Assembly: GCA_963971225.1 (NCBI GenBank)
Contig: OZ020270.1
Location: 30,503,123-30,567,122, forward strand
Direction of reading: 5' to 3'
Source: Melieria omissa
Lineage: Eukaryota > Arthropoda > Insecta > Diptera > Ulidiidae
DNA: 64,000 nucleotides
Under the pieces are notes generated by a model. It had not been told where the DNA came from. It was given only the letters and a program-made list of their open reading frames with translations, and did not search any database. Shown here one piece after another: positions 41,471 through 51,603 of the stretch. Position numbers and translations under genes: made by a program. Each line of letters starts with the position of its first letter. Position 1 is the stretch's first letter.

Positions 41471-42306
41471 TTATCTCTGCTTAATCGGACGGACATTCGG
41501 CTCAACTTCTATAATGTGTTCCATGAGGGTTGTTTTCCCTAACCCCTCAACTTCACATGATGGAAATGACTTCTTTATTGTCTCTAAACTTCTCTTCTGC
41601 TGATCTGTCAAAACAATCAAATTCTCATATGCCTTCTTATCGTTTGCGCAAATATCGATTTGAGCTATGACGTCTGGCGCAACGCTCTCCAAAAATCTAC
41701 GCATGAGATAAGTTCTTTAGATAAATTTGGTACTACATAAAAATTAATAAGTGCTTTCTGCGCCTTAAATTGTATTTCAATTGGGAAAATTCCAAAAACT
41801 ACTTGTTTTCTGCCATCAGCAGTTTTTGCTGTTGTTTTGTGCTGCCTAAATTCTTTCCTTTCACAAAATTCTTTTGCTAACGAACCACCAATGCATGAAA
41901 CTTGCGCGCCACTGTCCAGCAAACCAAGATGTGATTTGTCAAAAAGCTTGATTTTGACATATGGACGCGAATCGAATGGCTTATGCTCAATCGCACAAAT
42001 ATTGGCAACATGTCTTCGTTGTTGCTTCACCTTCTGCCAAAAATTACGCATACGCGTTGATGTTCGTCGCAGGATTGCTGTCTCTACTACTGACTCACTG
42101 TTAAAAATTCGATTTCGTATTGCTTCATATTTTTCTAACCTATCTTCATAAGGAATCATTTCATTACGCTTACATTCACCTAACTTAGTTTCTATTGGAT
42201 GATCGTGTGCAGGTGGCATATGCGATATATTTATTTCCGCTGATTTATGTCGTGGCGAGGACTCGCATACCGATCCTCGCTCGCTTTCAGGTTTCCCGGA
42301 TTGCAT
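41471..42306 (-). pseudogene. Gypsy element G protease region
   Basis: HLGLLDSGAQVSCIGGSLAKEF holds the retroviral-type DSGA active site. It is followed by KTTAKTADGRKQVVFGIFPIEI and FYVVPNLSKELI, then, after a frame change near 41690-41704, FLESVAPDVIAQIDI and VEPNVRPIKQR, the protease-RT linker. The protease cleaves Gag-Pol. The frame is broken at least once. Confidence 0.83.
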
Positions 42307-42394
42307 TTCTTACAATTTGGTTTGTATTCGCCTACCGCACCACATCCGTAACAAAATATTGAACGAGCTTCTAAATAATCAAAATATCGGTGAC
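42231..42394 (-). pseudogene. Gypsy element G nucleocapsid, second zinc knuckle
   Basis: Continues gag after the Transib-like insertion: GHRYFDYLEARSIFCYGCGAVGEYKPNCKKC. With the upstream CWNCRKD (44696-44720) it forms a first knuckle CWNCRKDGHRYFDYLE (its last Cys is replaced) followed by a second one. The insertion lies inside the first knuckle. The frame then shifts into the protease. Confidence 0.8.
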
Positions 42395-43300
42395 CGTCCC
42401 ACAATGGGGTAAACATGCCAAAAACCCGCGCATTGCCTATTTTATGCTGTAGTATCTATACGGTTAAAGATAAATACCTCAAATTTGGACATCTCCTTCA
42501 GGACTCTTCAGAGATTTGTTCACCATAATTTTATTTGATTTACTGTACCGTGCACCGGCACCCTACAGTCGGCAATTAGGTACTTTTAAAATCTTCATTA
42601 GTAAAACACAAAACCAAAGTTTAAGTATTTAAATCGACCCAAACTGACTTATGAATACTCTAGATTGTAGCCACGCCCCCATTTTTTGCCTCCTTTCATA
42701 AAACACCCACATAAAACACAGACATGTAGGGTAATTCGTATTTAAGCAAAAACCATTTGATACGGGTTGATACGGCTCATAATGGGTTAATGGGAAGTAC
42801 CATGCCCACTTGCCGTTATAAATAACCACAAAAGGGCAGATTACGTTGGTAAGTATATAAATATAATAAATTTTCCCAATTTAACCAAGTATGCCTATAT
42901 GGCAACCCTACTTAAAAGTGGGCGTTCCATGCCCATTTTTACGTCAGAGATTAGTTAGGTCACTCGTACATTCCACACAAAGTTTTATTGAAATATATTG
43001 CCTTTTTCAAGAATCATCCTGCGCACCCGCCGAAAAAATTGATACAAAATATTTGTTTAGCATATTTATTAATTCAGGTGATAAATCACATCTATTTTTA
43101 CTTTATTTATTTTTTTTAATACTATATATATGCATCAAGTGCTATAAACGTACCTTCCCATACGCGCGTTAAAAAGTTTTTAGTTCATATATATTTGTTT
43201 TCTTACTAAGAGAAGTGACTAAATGTCCAAAAATCTAACCATTCCGCAGCTTTCCGCAGACAAGTTGGGTATCATTTTTTTTATGAAGGTTCCTTCTTAC

Positions 43301-44268
43301 TTACTTAACTGCCCATAACAACCCGTTATCGGGTTACGGCCTGCCGCAAAACTTCTCTCCAGGCGCCTCTGCTTCGCGCGCGCCTTCTCCAGTTGGTCAC
43401 ACCAAGAGATACCAGGGCCTCTTCCACTTGGTCCTTCCACCGGAGACACGGCCTCCCTCTTCGCCGTCGACCTCCAACCATCGCATCGAATACCTTTTTC
43501 GCCGGAGCTTCGTCGTCCATGCGGCAGACATGACCGAGCCAGCGTAGCCGCTGGATGTTAATTCGCTGCGCTACGTCCATGTCCTTATACAGCTCATACA
43601 GCTCGTTATTGGTTCGTATGCGATAGTCGTCACCAACCCGAACAGGGCCGAAGATTTTGCGAAGCACCTTCCTCTCGAACACTCCAAGGGCCGCTATGTC
43701 GTTTCGTGTCATTGTCCATGCTTCAGCGCCATAGAGGAGCACGGGCAAGATAAGCGTCCTATAGAGTGAAAGTTTTGTCGGTCGAGAGAGGTCTCTACTT
43801 CTCAATTGCCTACCGAGACCGTAGTAGCACCTGTTGGCAAGAGTTATCCTTCGCTTTATCTCCAGACTGACATCATTGCTGCTGTTGATGGCGGTGCCAA
43901 GGTAGACGAATTCCTTGACAACTTCAAAAGCATACTTGTCGGCCTCGACGTGAGACCCTAGCCGCTGCGAGTCCCTGCGTGTAGACAGCATATACTTCGT
44001 CTTGCCCTCATTTACCACCAGACCCATTTTGGCAGATTCTCTTTCGATAGCCGCAAAGGCAGCGGTGACATCTCGCTTGTTACGTCCGATGACATCAATA
44101 TCATCAGCGTAAGCAAGGAGCTGGACACTTTTGTTGAAAATTGTGCCATTACGATGTACACCGGCCTTGCGCAGAACACTCTCCATGGTGAAGTTGAAGA
44201 GGTCGCAGGACAAAGGATCGCCCTGTCTGAAACCTCGAACGGTATCAAAGGGGAGAGGGGTCGGAGGT
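43301..44268 (-). mobile_element. RTE-like LINE fragment in the Transib-like element
   Basis: 5'-truncated, 968 bp, 3' end at the left with a (TAAG)n tail, flanked by a 15-bp duplication AAGGTTCCTTCTTAC (43286-43300, 44269-44283). The same 3' end forms the small fragment at 1743-1827. Confidence 0.9.
43326..44266 (-). pseudogene. LINE reverse transcriptase C-terminal part (RTE-like)
   Basis: Uninterrupted frame: TVRGFRQGDPLSCDLFNFTMESVLR, VQLLAYADDIDVIGR (catalytic YADD), MGLVVNEGKTKYMLST, EFVYLGTAINSSNDVSLEIKRRI, YRTLILPVLLYGAEAWTMTR and RLRWLGHVCRMDDEAPAKKVFD with a basic RRRRGRPCLRWKD end. The endonuclease and RT fingers are truncated off. The motif style suits the RTE group; other LINE clades are possible. 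The open frame and clean duplication indicate recent insertion. Confidence 0.85.
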
Positions 44269-44695
44269 AAGGTTCCTTCTTACCTTCCCTAAAAATTTTC
44301 GATTATCCATGATTATCCATAAAAGTTATACACCACGAAAATAGGACATTTTCCTAAAAAAATCGTTGTTTTTGCCCAAACTTTGAGAACTTATATCTTT
44401 ACAAGAAAATGTGCCATGGAAAAGAATTATATGTCAAATTAAATGTAGGAATATGCTTATTATATGTACCAAAAATTATTTGATTATATTTAAAAATAAC
44501 GATTTAATTGACATTTCAGCATCACCATCAAAAAAGTTGCATCGACAAAATGAAATTGAGTATAAAAACCCCCAAATTTTGAATGAATTTGCTATATGCA
44601 TGTAGATTACGAAAAATAAAAAAAAAGTTAGGCCCGTAACTTTAAGATTAGCCGTAATGCGCGGGTTTTCGGTATGTTTACCCCATTGTGCGTCC

Positions 44696-44790
44696 TTGCG
44701 GCAATTCCAACAAACTAATTTTAAAGTACTACGTCTAGTTACTTCTTCTATTTCCATTTTGACTTCATTCTCATTTAAATCTCCTATATC
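44696..44790 (-). pseudogene. Element G gag segment between SINE 2 and the Transib-like insert
   Basis: Reads DIGDLNENEVKMEIEEVTRRSTLKLVCWNCRKD, the run-up to and first half of the nucleocapsid zinc knuckle. It joins RING-Gag on one side and the GHRYFDYLE piece on the other. Confidence 0.75.
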
Positions 44791-45188
44791 TAGGTTAGGT
44801 TAGGTTGCGGTGGCTGCCTCTATGAGAGACACACTCGGAGGCCTGAAAGGCCCATTGTGATACCACATATTTCACCCGTTTTTGAACTGTATATGCAACA
44901 CTGTTTTGCCAACATATGTTACAGCACACATTTCAAGCGGATGGGGAAAGGGGGGAGGGGACCTACAGTTTAACGCCGAATCCGAACGGCGATTGGCAGT
45001 TTTTCGTTCACACTTGGAGGTTTTGCCATTGCCTGCCAAGGGCGCACTTTACGATTCTTGTAATTCTCATTCCCTTCATGTGGATAGCGATAGAAGTAGA
45101 TGAGTTGTTCACCAGCCCGAGCCAGGAATAGAACCTGGAGCCTTTGGTATGAGAAGCCAGCGCGCTACCCGCTTGACTATCGAGGCCG
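44791..45188 (-). mobile_element. tRNA-derived SINE 2 in element G gag
   Basis: Head on the minus strand: GATAGTCAAGCGGGTAGCGC (A box) and GGTTCTATTCC (B box). The body contains CCGTTCGGATTCGGCGT and TAAACTGTAGGTCCC, shared with SINE 1. The 3' end has CCTAACCTAACC. It interrupts gag between GESLQHEIAGL and DIGDLNENEV. The gag frame reads through its head by chance. Confidence 0.78.
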
Positions 45189-46357
45189 GCAATTTCGTGT
45201 TGCAGACTTTCTCCCTTTAAACAAAGCCGGCGCAACTCAACCATGGAGTTAATATTCACGTACAGCAACTGCTGTCGAATACGTGGTCGTAAGCCTCTTT
45301 GCAAAATTTCCACCAGCTCAGATTCAGATATCGGTGAATTAAGGTTTTCGGATATTCGCAAAACCGCGTTTCGATATTCATCGAATGATTCAGCGGCGCC
45401 TTGGCGTCGGCTGCGCATGGCCTCTTTGATATCTGCATCTGTCTTGTGCTCACCAAAATGAGTACGCAGAGCTTGACAAAGCGACGACCATTCGATCCTG
45501 TCTACTGAACGCCGGTATCTCCAATACCAATCCTTGGCCTCGTTAACAAACAAACTTTGTACGTGCTCGCACAATAAACTAAAATCCCCACCTAGGGTAT
45601 CTATAACCTGCAATTCAATCCTAAAGATAAAATTCTCTACGGACAATTTAGGACCACCATCAAACTTGATGTCCCAACTCGAGATAAGATGCGCAATTTT
45701 GCTTGAATTGGTGACGGTCGATCCGTCACTGACGCGAAACGGTACCGAAACCTGACCATCACGGTTGTTGTCGCTGTTGTTGTGTGCATACGGCAACTCT
45801 TGCGGAAATGTTGGAGTTGAATCGTGAGCTGAAAATTGGTTGTGCTCAGGTTGTGCACCTTGCAAATTCAACTTGCTCAAAACGTTACTCAAGCTAGCCT
45901 CTAGCTTTCCCTCAATCAGCTGTGTCACTCGTGATTCCAAACCATCCAGAATTGTGGCTTGCCTAGTTGACACAATAGCTCCCACCACGCTTCTGATTCG
46001 GCTTTCGTCTGAAAGGTCACTTGCAACATTGGCTGCTGCATCGGCAACCGCATTACTGGATCGAGTTGGCGTGCCAGACATCTGCGCTGCTGCTGCTGCT
46101 GCTTGCGATGTGGATAGACGAGGGTCTTCCTCAGACGGATTTGCTTGCGATCGTGTTTGCATGCCAGTGGGCTTGGCTGAAGTTTTCAAAAATTCGCTAC
46201 TGCTGCACGCAGCTCGACATTGCGGACACGACGAATTACGCTTCAGATAGTTTAAGAGACACAATCTGTGGAAAGTATGGCTGCACGCCGTCCGTAATAT
46301 ATCACTGCCTTCAATAAAAATCGCACGGCATAGTGTGCAAACCGATTGCATAGGCAA
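45189..46357 (-). pseudogene. Gypsy element G Gag with N-terminal RING-H2 finger
   Basis: About 390 codons uninterrupted from MPMQSVCTLC to the SINE. Residues 7-47 form a textbook RING-H2 spacing: C7-x2-C10, C25-x-H27-x2-H30-x2-C33, C44-x2-C47. A low-complexity Ser/Ala linker follows, then a coiled region (LDGLESRVTQLIEGKLEASLSN). The gag capsid domain is at ~215-385 (WDIKFDGGPKLSVENFIFRIELQV, EAKDWYWRYRRSVDRIEWSSLCQALRTHF, GAAESFDEYRNAVLRISENL, LQRGLRPRIRQQLLYVNINSM). Gag assembles particles; a RING would predict E3 ubiquitin-ligase activity (inference). The residues after ~390 come from the SINE. The start is supported by an AT-rich leader without upstream homology. Confidence 0.82.
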
Positions 46358-46597
46358 ATTGCCAGTACTGTGTCTCAGCGATATCTTTACTCAAAACCAA
46401 AAATTTGTTTTGTACCACAAAAAAAATAAAAAAATTAGCGCCAGCCAAAAATTTATCAAAAAAAAAAAATAGCACCAGCCAAAAATTCGCAAAGCCAAAC
46501 CAAACAAAAATCAAACCACAAAAGAAATAATTATAAAGATATATTCATTTATCTCATTGTCCGCTGCAAACCTCCTACTGTATCGATAACACGCCCC
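46358..46597 (-). other. Leader of element G
   Basis: A-rich (plus strand) untranslated sequence with two GCCAGCCAAAAATT-like repeats (~46441, 46474). No LTR or primer site could be identified before MITE 4 starts, so the 5' LTR of element G is absent or out of reach. Confidence 0.45.
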
Positions 46598-46601
46598 TTA
46601 A

Positions 46602-48012
46602 GGCAGGTTTCTACCTTGTGCGGCCGAGAAAACATGTTTTTTTTGAAAAATTTTTGATGGGAAGGTTTTTCAGATAAACACTGGACATTTTTTCAGATGT
46701 AGGTATATGTTTATTGTACAAGTAAAAAAAGTTTCAAGATAAAATATGCAAAGGGGGGGAGGGGGCCATCGAGCAATGGCGGCAGGACTTCCTTACTCGC
46801 GGAAGTCCTGTCGCTGTTTGAGATGACTTGAAACACAAAAATGAAATTTTTTCTTATTCTGTATCCTTTTGTCTATGGCTGGAACTAGGATTTAAGGGGC
46901 ACAACTAGTTTGAAATTTTGAAAATTTCGTTTTTTGTTTTATTTCATATTTTTATAGTATAACTATCATAGAAAAAGTATACGAACGGATTTTGTCGAAT
47001 TCGTAAAAGTCTCTGAGATACAGAGCCTCAAATCCGTCTCATTCACTACGCGGTAACACGGTTTTAAAACTTTAAACGCGTTTTTCTCAAAACTACATTT
47101 TTCAAATTTGCTGCAGCTGTAACTTGATAACAAATCATCCGATCGACTTCGGTCTTTTTTTAGCTTATTGTGTATTTGTTTTTCCATACAATGACCCTCC
47201 AGTTTAATGATAGGCTGAAAAGTATAATTATGCCAGACCAGAAACCATCAGATTTTTCAGCAAAATTTTAATTTTTTTTTCAAAAAACCGCCATTTTGTT
47301 GCATTTTATTTTTTTTTTACAACCGAGGGTCATTGTATAGGAAATATAACCTAGTTAAGTAAAATTTTTGGTTTTTTTGATTTCAGGCACTGCGCAGTGG
47401 GAGAAGGTTTTTTTTTGAAGACTCAGGAGATGGTAGATAACTTGCTGAAAATCGAATATTTTCATTTGAAAAAATTACTTTATATTCATTATTTATGCAT
47501 AAATATATCTGCAAAATTTTAAAACATTCGATGCAATACTTCACAAAATTCAAAATTCACAAAAATCTCCTTTTTTCAGGCGGTCAAACTAGTTGTGCCC
47601 CTTAAAACAAAAATGAAAAATGAAGGATATATGCGATTTTGGCTAAAAAACTCAATTTTTACCTACTTTTTTCAATACAAATTTCTATTTTTAATGAAAA
47701 AAAATTATTATTGAAGATCCTAGTTCGGGCCATAGCTAAGACCTTGATAAATGACTGTTTAAAATTTCGTAGCTATTTCTCAACTCGTGTGGCCTAAATC
47801 ACTTCCGCAAGGTCAAAAAATGTAGTTTTGAGAAAAACGCGTTCAAAGTTTTGCTTCAGTACTCGGCGCGCTCGACACCGCTACCTGTTTCGATAAATTG
47901 CTTCCGTAATTCGAAAGATTTCAACTTCAAATTTTGGGAGCGTATTCTACAATCATGTATTAATCCAAAATGCATGAAAAAAAAATAGATTTTGTTGACC
48001 GCACAAGGTAGG
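46602..48012. mobile_element. Palindromic TTAA MITE 4, right end truncated
   Basis: Left TTAA at 46598-46601, then GGCAGGTTTCTACCTTGTGC. The right end is the complement of CTACCTTGTGCGG but lacks the outermost ~12 bp and a TTAA, abutting LINE M at ~48012. Inner inverted arms (GTCTATGGCTGGAACTAGGAT and its diverged complement near 47720) confirm a palindrome. Contains GAGAAAAACGCGTT at 47830-47843. MITE 3 is nested in it. Confidence 0.7.
46896..47601. mobile_element. TTAA MITE 3, nested in MITE 4
   Basis: 706 bp with inverted ends GGGGCACAACTAGTTTGA, flanked by TTAA (46892-46895, 47602-47605). Carries AACGCGTTTTTCTC (complement of the shared motif) at 47075-47088. Non-coding. Confidence 0.9.
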
Positions 48013-48610
48013 GACCTTGGATTTATTTTTGACTCTAAGCTCACTTTTTCCAGCCATCTCAACTCTTTCTAAAGCTTACTCTATGCTTGCTTTTGTTAGG
48101 CGGAACAGTGTTGACTTCACTGATCCTTACACCGTAAAAACGCTTTTTAATGCTTATGTCCGGTCAGTGCTTGAATATGCGGTTTTCATTTGGAGACCAT
48201 ATCACAGTGTGCATATCAAACGACTTGAACGAGTCCAGAAAGTGTTTTTAAGATATGCACTTCGATCTTTGAGATTTGTTGACCCTGTTCCGTCGTACGA
48301 CTCTATGTGCTCCTTATTGCATATCAAGTCCCTCGAAGACAGGAGGAAGATTCTCTCCATGACCTTTGTATTCGATTTAGTTACTGGTGGTATTGACTGT
48401 CCCTTATTGCCTGATAGAATCAATTTTCATGTTCCTGCCAAACAGTTGCGGAATTATGAAATTTTCAATCTTGCCTGCTGTCGTACTAACTACGCCCAAT
48501 TTGCGCCCCTGGCTAGAACTTTGGCTGAAGTTAATTCACTTTATAATTTTATTGATTTTTCATCTTCCAAATTGTCTTTTAAACATAGTTTAAACACTTT
48601 AAATAACTAA
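48013..48610 (+). pseudogene. LINE M reverse transcriptase C-terminus
   Basis: After a short shifted start, the frame reads KAYSMLAFVRRNSVDFTDPYTVKTLFNAYVRSVLEYAVFIW, HIKRLERVQKVFLRYALRSL, SLLHIKSLEDRRKIL and VTGGIDCPLL, to a natural stop. Related to LINE Q but clearly a different subfamily (compare KIERVQRVFTKFALKRLNW there). No palm or endonuclease. Confidence 0.8.
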
Positions 48611-48672
48611 TCTGTAGTTAGTCTGTAAGCTACTTAATTGTACAATAGACTCAAATAAATAAATAAATAAAT
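48013..48672 (+). mobile_element. LINE M: 5'-truncated non-LTR fragment
   Basis: Starts inside the reverse transcriptase thumb (DLGFIFDSKLTF) and ends with an (AAAT)n tail at ~48672. The 3' UTR resembles that of LINE Q (49-51 kb). It lies between the truncated MITE 4 and repeat N. Confidence 0.78.
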
Positions 48673-48680
48673 ATAATTTT

Positions 48681-48883
48681 GTTTTCGGTCTTGTACACAG
48701 AAAAATCAGAAGTGAATATACACACACCCATACACTAACATACAATTAATTTATGCACACGCTTTGACTCCTGACATATCGGACGGACATGGTAGCAAGT
48801 ACCATTGCTGCTGTTGTTTCGATTCCTCAGCATCGCCGAATTCAATCCCGAGCTCTTAACCCGCTCGATGCTCGAAACCCAAT
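48681..48883. repeat. Repeat N, second copy, part 1
   Basis: Matches 30311-30510 (GGTCTTGTACACAGAAAAAT, CGGACGGACATGGTAGCAAG). Interrupted by element L at 48884; it continues at 53289. Confidence 0.85.
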
Positions 48884-49079
48884 GGGCATCTCCCAAAAAA
48901 GGTCCACCACGAGTGAAAAATTCAAATTGCTCAGAAAAACTTTTTATTATCCAATAATACAGCTTAAATATCTATATTTTATAAATGTAAAAGAATTTTT
49001 AATTTTTTTTTAATTATTGACCGAAATATACTACTGTAAAAGAAAAAAAATTTTTTCTGAGCCTTTTGACGAATTAGTT

Positions 49080-51250
49080 TTAATATTATTTATGCATATA
49101 CTTCAGTCTACAGGATTTACTTACAGACTAAGGCATTAATTGAAAATTTCAAATAAACAAAGTTTGAATCTATTTACATCTAAATTAAAATTTAAGACAT
49201 TGGCATATTTATTGATTGACCGAATGCATCTTGTAATAGGCTCATTGTATGCATAATTAGTCTTGTGAGAGTAATCTTCAAAAAGGCGAATTTGCCTTAA
49301 ATCATGACGCGAAGAATGAAAATTGAAGAATGTTGCGATTTCTGGGCAGCTTATCTTACTGTTTAGAGCACTATAAGCGAACATAATCGATAGTTAAATT
49401 CTTCTATCTGACAGCGACTGCAAACCTAGCAATTTCCTTCTGCTAATATAGCATGGGAGGTTTGGCCAGTTCAGTCTCTTCAAAGCGAATTTGGTAAACA
49501 CTCTTTGAACTCTTTCAATTTTGTCAGAATGATTTTGATAAAAAGGATTCCATATTAGGCAACAATAGTCTAAATGACTCCTCACTAAAGATATATAAAG
49601 CGATTTAAGCGTTAGCGGATCTGAGAAATTTTCTGTATTCCGACGTATAAAACCTAACATTCCAAATGCCTTAGAAATGATGTAATCAATATGTTTAGTG
49701 AACGTGAGCTTAGAATCAAATAAAACACCTAAGTCTTTGATTTCATCCTTTCGTTCCAAACTACGGCTATTGAGAGTATAATCGTGAACAAGGAAATTGT
49801 TTCTTTTTGTATATGATACCACGAAACATTTATTAACATTCAGATGTAAGTGGTTCAATGAACACCACGATTCAAAAGCTTTGAGATCTTCCTGAATATT
49901 AAAACAATCCGTGGCATTATTAACTTTACGAAACAATTTGACATCATCGGCAAACATCAAGCACTTAACGAACTTGAAATGACTCGGAAGGTCGTTAATG
50001 AAAATTAAAAACAAAAGTGGGCCACAATGTGTACCCTGCGGAATGCCGGACCAGGCATGAACTAGTGTGGTGGATTTGTTGTTCCCTATATTTACAAAAA
50101 ATTTCCTATTAGATAGAAAACTACTAAAGAATTTTAGGAGTACACCATTTATACCATGAGATCGTAGCTTGTCAATCAAGATTAAATGGTCGACCTTGTC
50201 GAATGCTTTTGAAAAATCGGTATAGATAACATCGAGTTGCGCGTGATGTGTAAAAGCATTGATAATATGATTATTCAACAATAACAAATTTGTGCATGTT
50301 GACCTCCCTGGATAGAACCCATGTTGACATTCACATATAACTTCCCCGATATGATTGAAAAGTTTAGTTTTAATTAAAAGGTCAAATATTTTGGCAATTG
50401 TACTTTGCTTAACAATAGGTCTATAATTGCAAATATCATTACGGTTACCAGATTTGTATATTGGGACAATTGAGCAAATCTTCCATGAATCTACTAATAT
50501 ACCATTTTGCAAACATTTATTGAATAACGAAGTGATAGGGGTAACTATCACTGCAGAGAAACGTTTAACAAATATTGGGGCAAATCCTTCAAGGTCAGCT
50601 TTAGGGCTGGAGTTCAAGCAAGAAATCGCCAGCGCTACTTCATCTTCAGATAAAGTAAAGTTAAGGATTGTGTTCGAGGAACCAAAATCTTGAGGACAAT
50701 GGGAGTCGTTATATTTCACATAGACTTCCTGAAAGAATTGGGCAAACAAATTACAGGAGTCGTCAAGATTATCCGATGCCACGCCATTATAAACTAATCT
50801 GTTAGGTAAACCACTAGATTTACGCTTTGTATTTATATACTGCCAAAAGCAAGAGGGATTTGTTTTTAAATCCGACTCCACTCTTAGCAAGTATTGCTTA
50901 TATAAGAAATTGTGCAAACAATCAAATTTTTTCCTTGACTCAATGAATTTATCCTGGTCGCTTGCACAGTTCGTCTTTTTAAACTTTTTGAAAGCTTTAT
51001 TTTTTACATTTTTTAAATGGCATAACTTAGAATTAAACCAAGGTGGTTTATTACGCAACATAGATTTCTTCAACGGAACAAAAGACGAAATTGCAATTAT
51101 ATGCACATTTTGTCTTTGCGTTTTTATCTTATTCAAGTAATATTATATTTTTCTTGTAATGCAAACGTTTTCTACTAACAACAATCTTATGTATTAGAGA
51201 AAGTGGAGTTCGAAGAACGGAAGTTTTTTTAGTTTGCTTCTTCCTGTATC
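49080..51250 (-). mobile_element. LINE Q: 5'-truncated non-LTR retrotransposon in element L
   Basis: Minus-strand LINE with a nearly complete reverse transcriptase and a short 3' UTR at the left. Endonuclease and ORF1 are absent. Exact ends and target duplication were not resolved. Confidence 0.7.
49136..51136 (-). pseudogene. LINE Q reverse transcriptase, single nonsense codon
   Basis: Motifs in order: PPWFNSKLCHLKNVKNKAF, CFWQYINTKRKSSGLPN, WKICSIVPIYKSGNRNDICNYRPI, CQHGFYPGRSTCTNL, IYTDFSKAFDKVDH (first Asp), SGIPQGTHCGPLLFLIFINDLP, CLMFADDVKLFRKV (FADD), WCSLNHLHLNVNKCFVVSYT, LGVLFDSKLTFTKHIDYI and ERVQRVFTKFALKRLNW. The catalytic residues are intact. An in-frame TAA at 49394-49396 cuts the last ~80 residues (MFAYSALNSKISCPEIATFF...), which continue in the same frame to 49136. 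One changed codon would explain this. Confidence 0.85.
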
Positions 51251-51603
51251 TTATTGTTGCGTCCGTGCCCAAAAAACCTTATTAGTTGTTGCCATTAGTG
51301 GACAAACTTTTCAAATGCAAGTAGCTGTCAGTTTTTAAATAGGTGCATTGTTCCCGTTAGGAAAATATAATAATTGGTTCCCGGCAAAATCGGAAAAAAA
51401 TTGTATGGGTGTTTAAAATTTGTCGCGTCCGTAACCGGAAGCTCTGAATCGATTCGATTGTTTTTCGATTTCCGGTAAATTTCCGCATTTCTTGAGATAC
51501 AATTTTTTTTTCAAAATATTGACTCTCATTGAACATTTTAGCAATAATATACAAGAAAATATCAAACAAATTATTTTGGTTGAGAATAACAGCTTCAGCA
51601 ATT

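Larger units (their letters stand above)
42400..44690. mobile_element. Transib-like non-autonomous element in element G gag
   Basis: Inverted ends CACAATGGGGTAAACAT(G/A)CC extending ~37 bp with few mismatches, and a perfect 5-bp duplication CGTCC (42395-42399, 44691-44695). CACAATG termini with a GC-rich 5-bp duplication are characteristic of Transib, the superfamily related to RAG1. Removing it rejoins CWNCRKDGHRYF. It holds an RTE-like LINE fragment; the remaining ~1.3 kb has no transposase. Confidence 0.85.

Noticed and set aside
43326..44266. Host gene (RT-like)
   Set aside because: It is a 5'-truncated LINE with tail and 15-bp duplication.
44791..44812. Telomeric-type GGTTA repeats
   Set aside because: Only about three units at a SINE 3' end; better explained as its tail.
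45008..45188. Gag C-terminus encoded by the SINE
   Set aside because: The gag frame reads by chance into SINE 2; the true continuation (DIGDLNENEV...) is on the other side of it.
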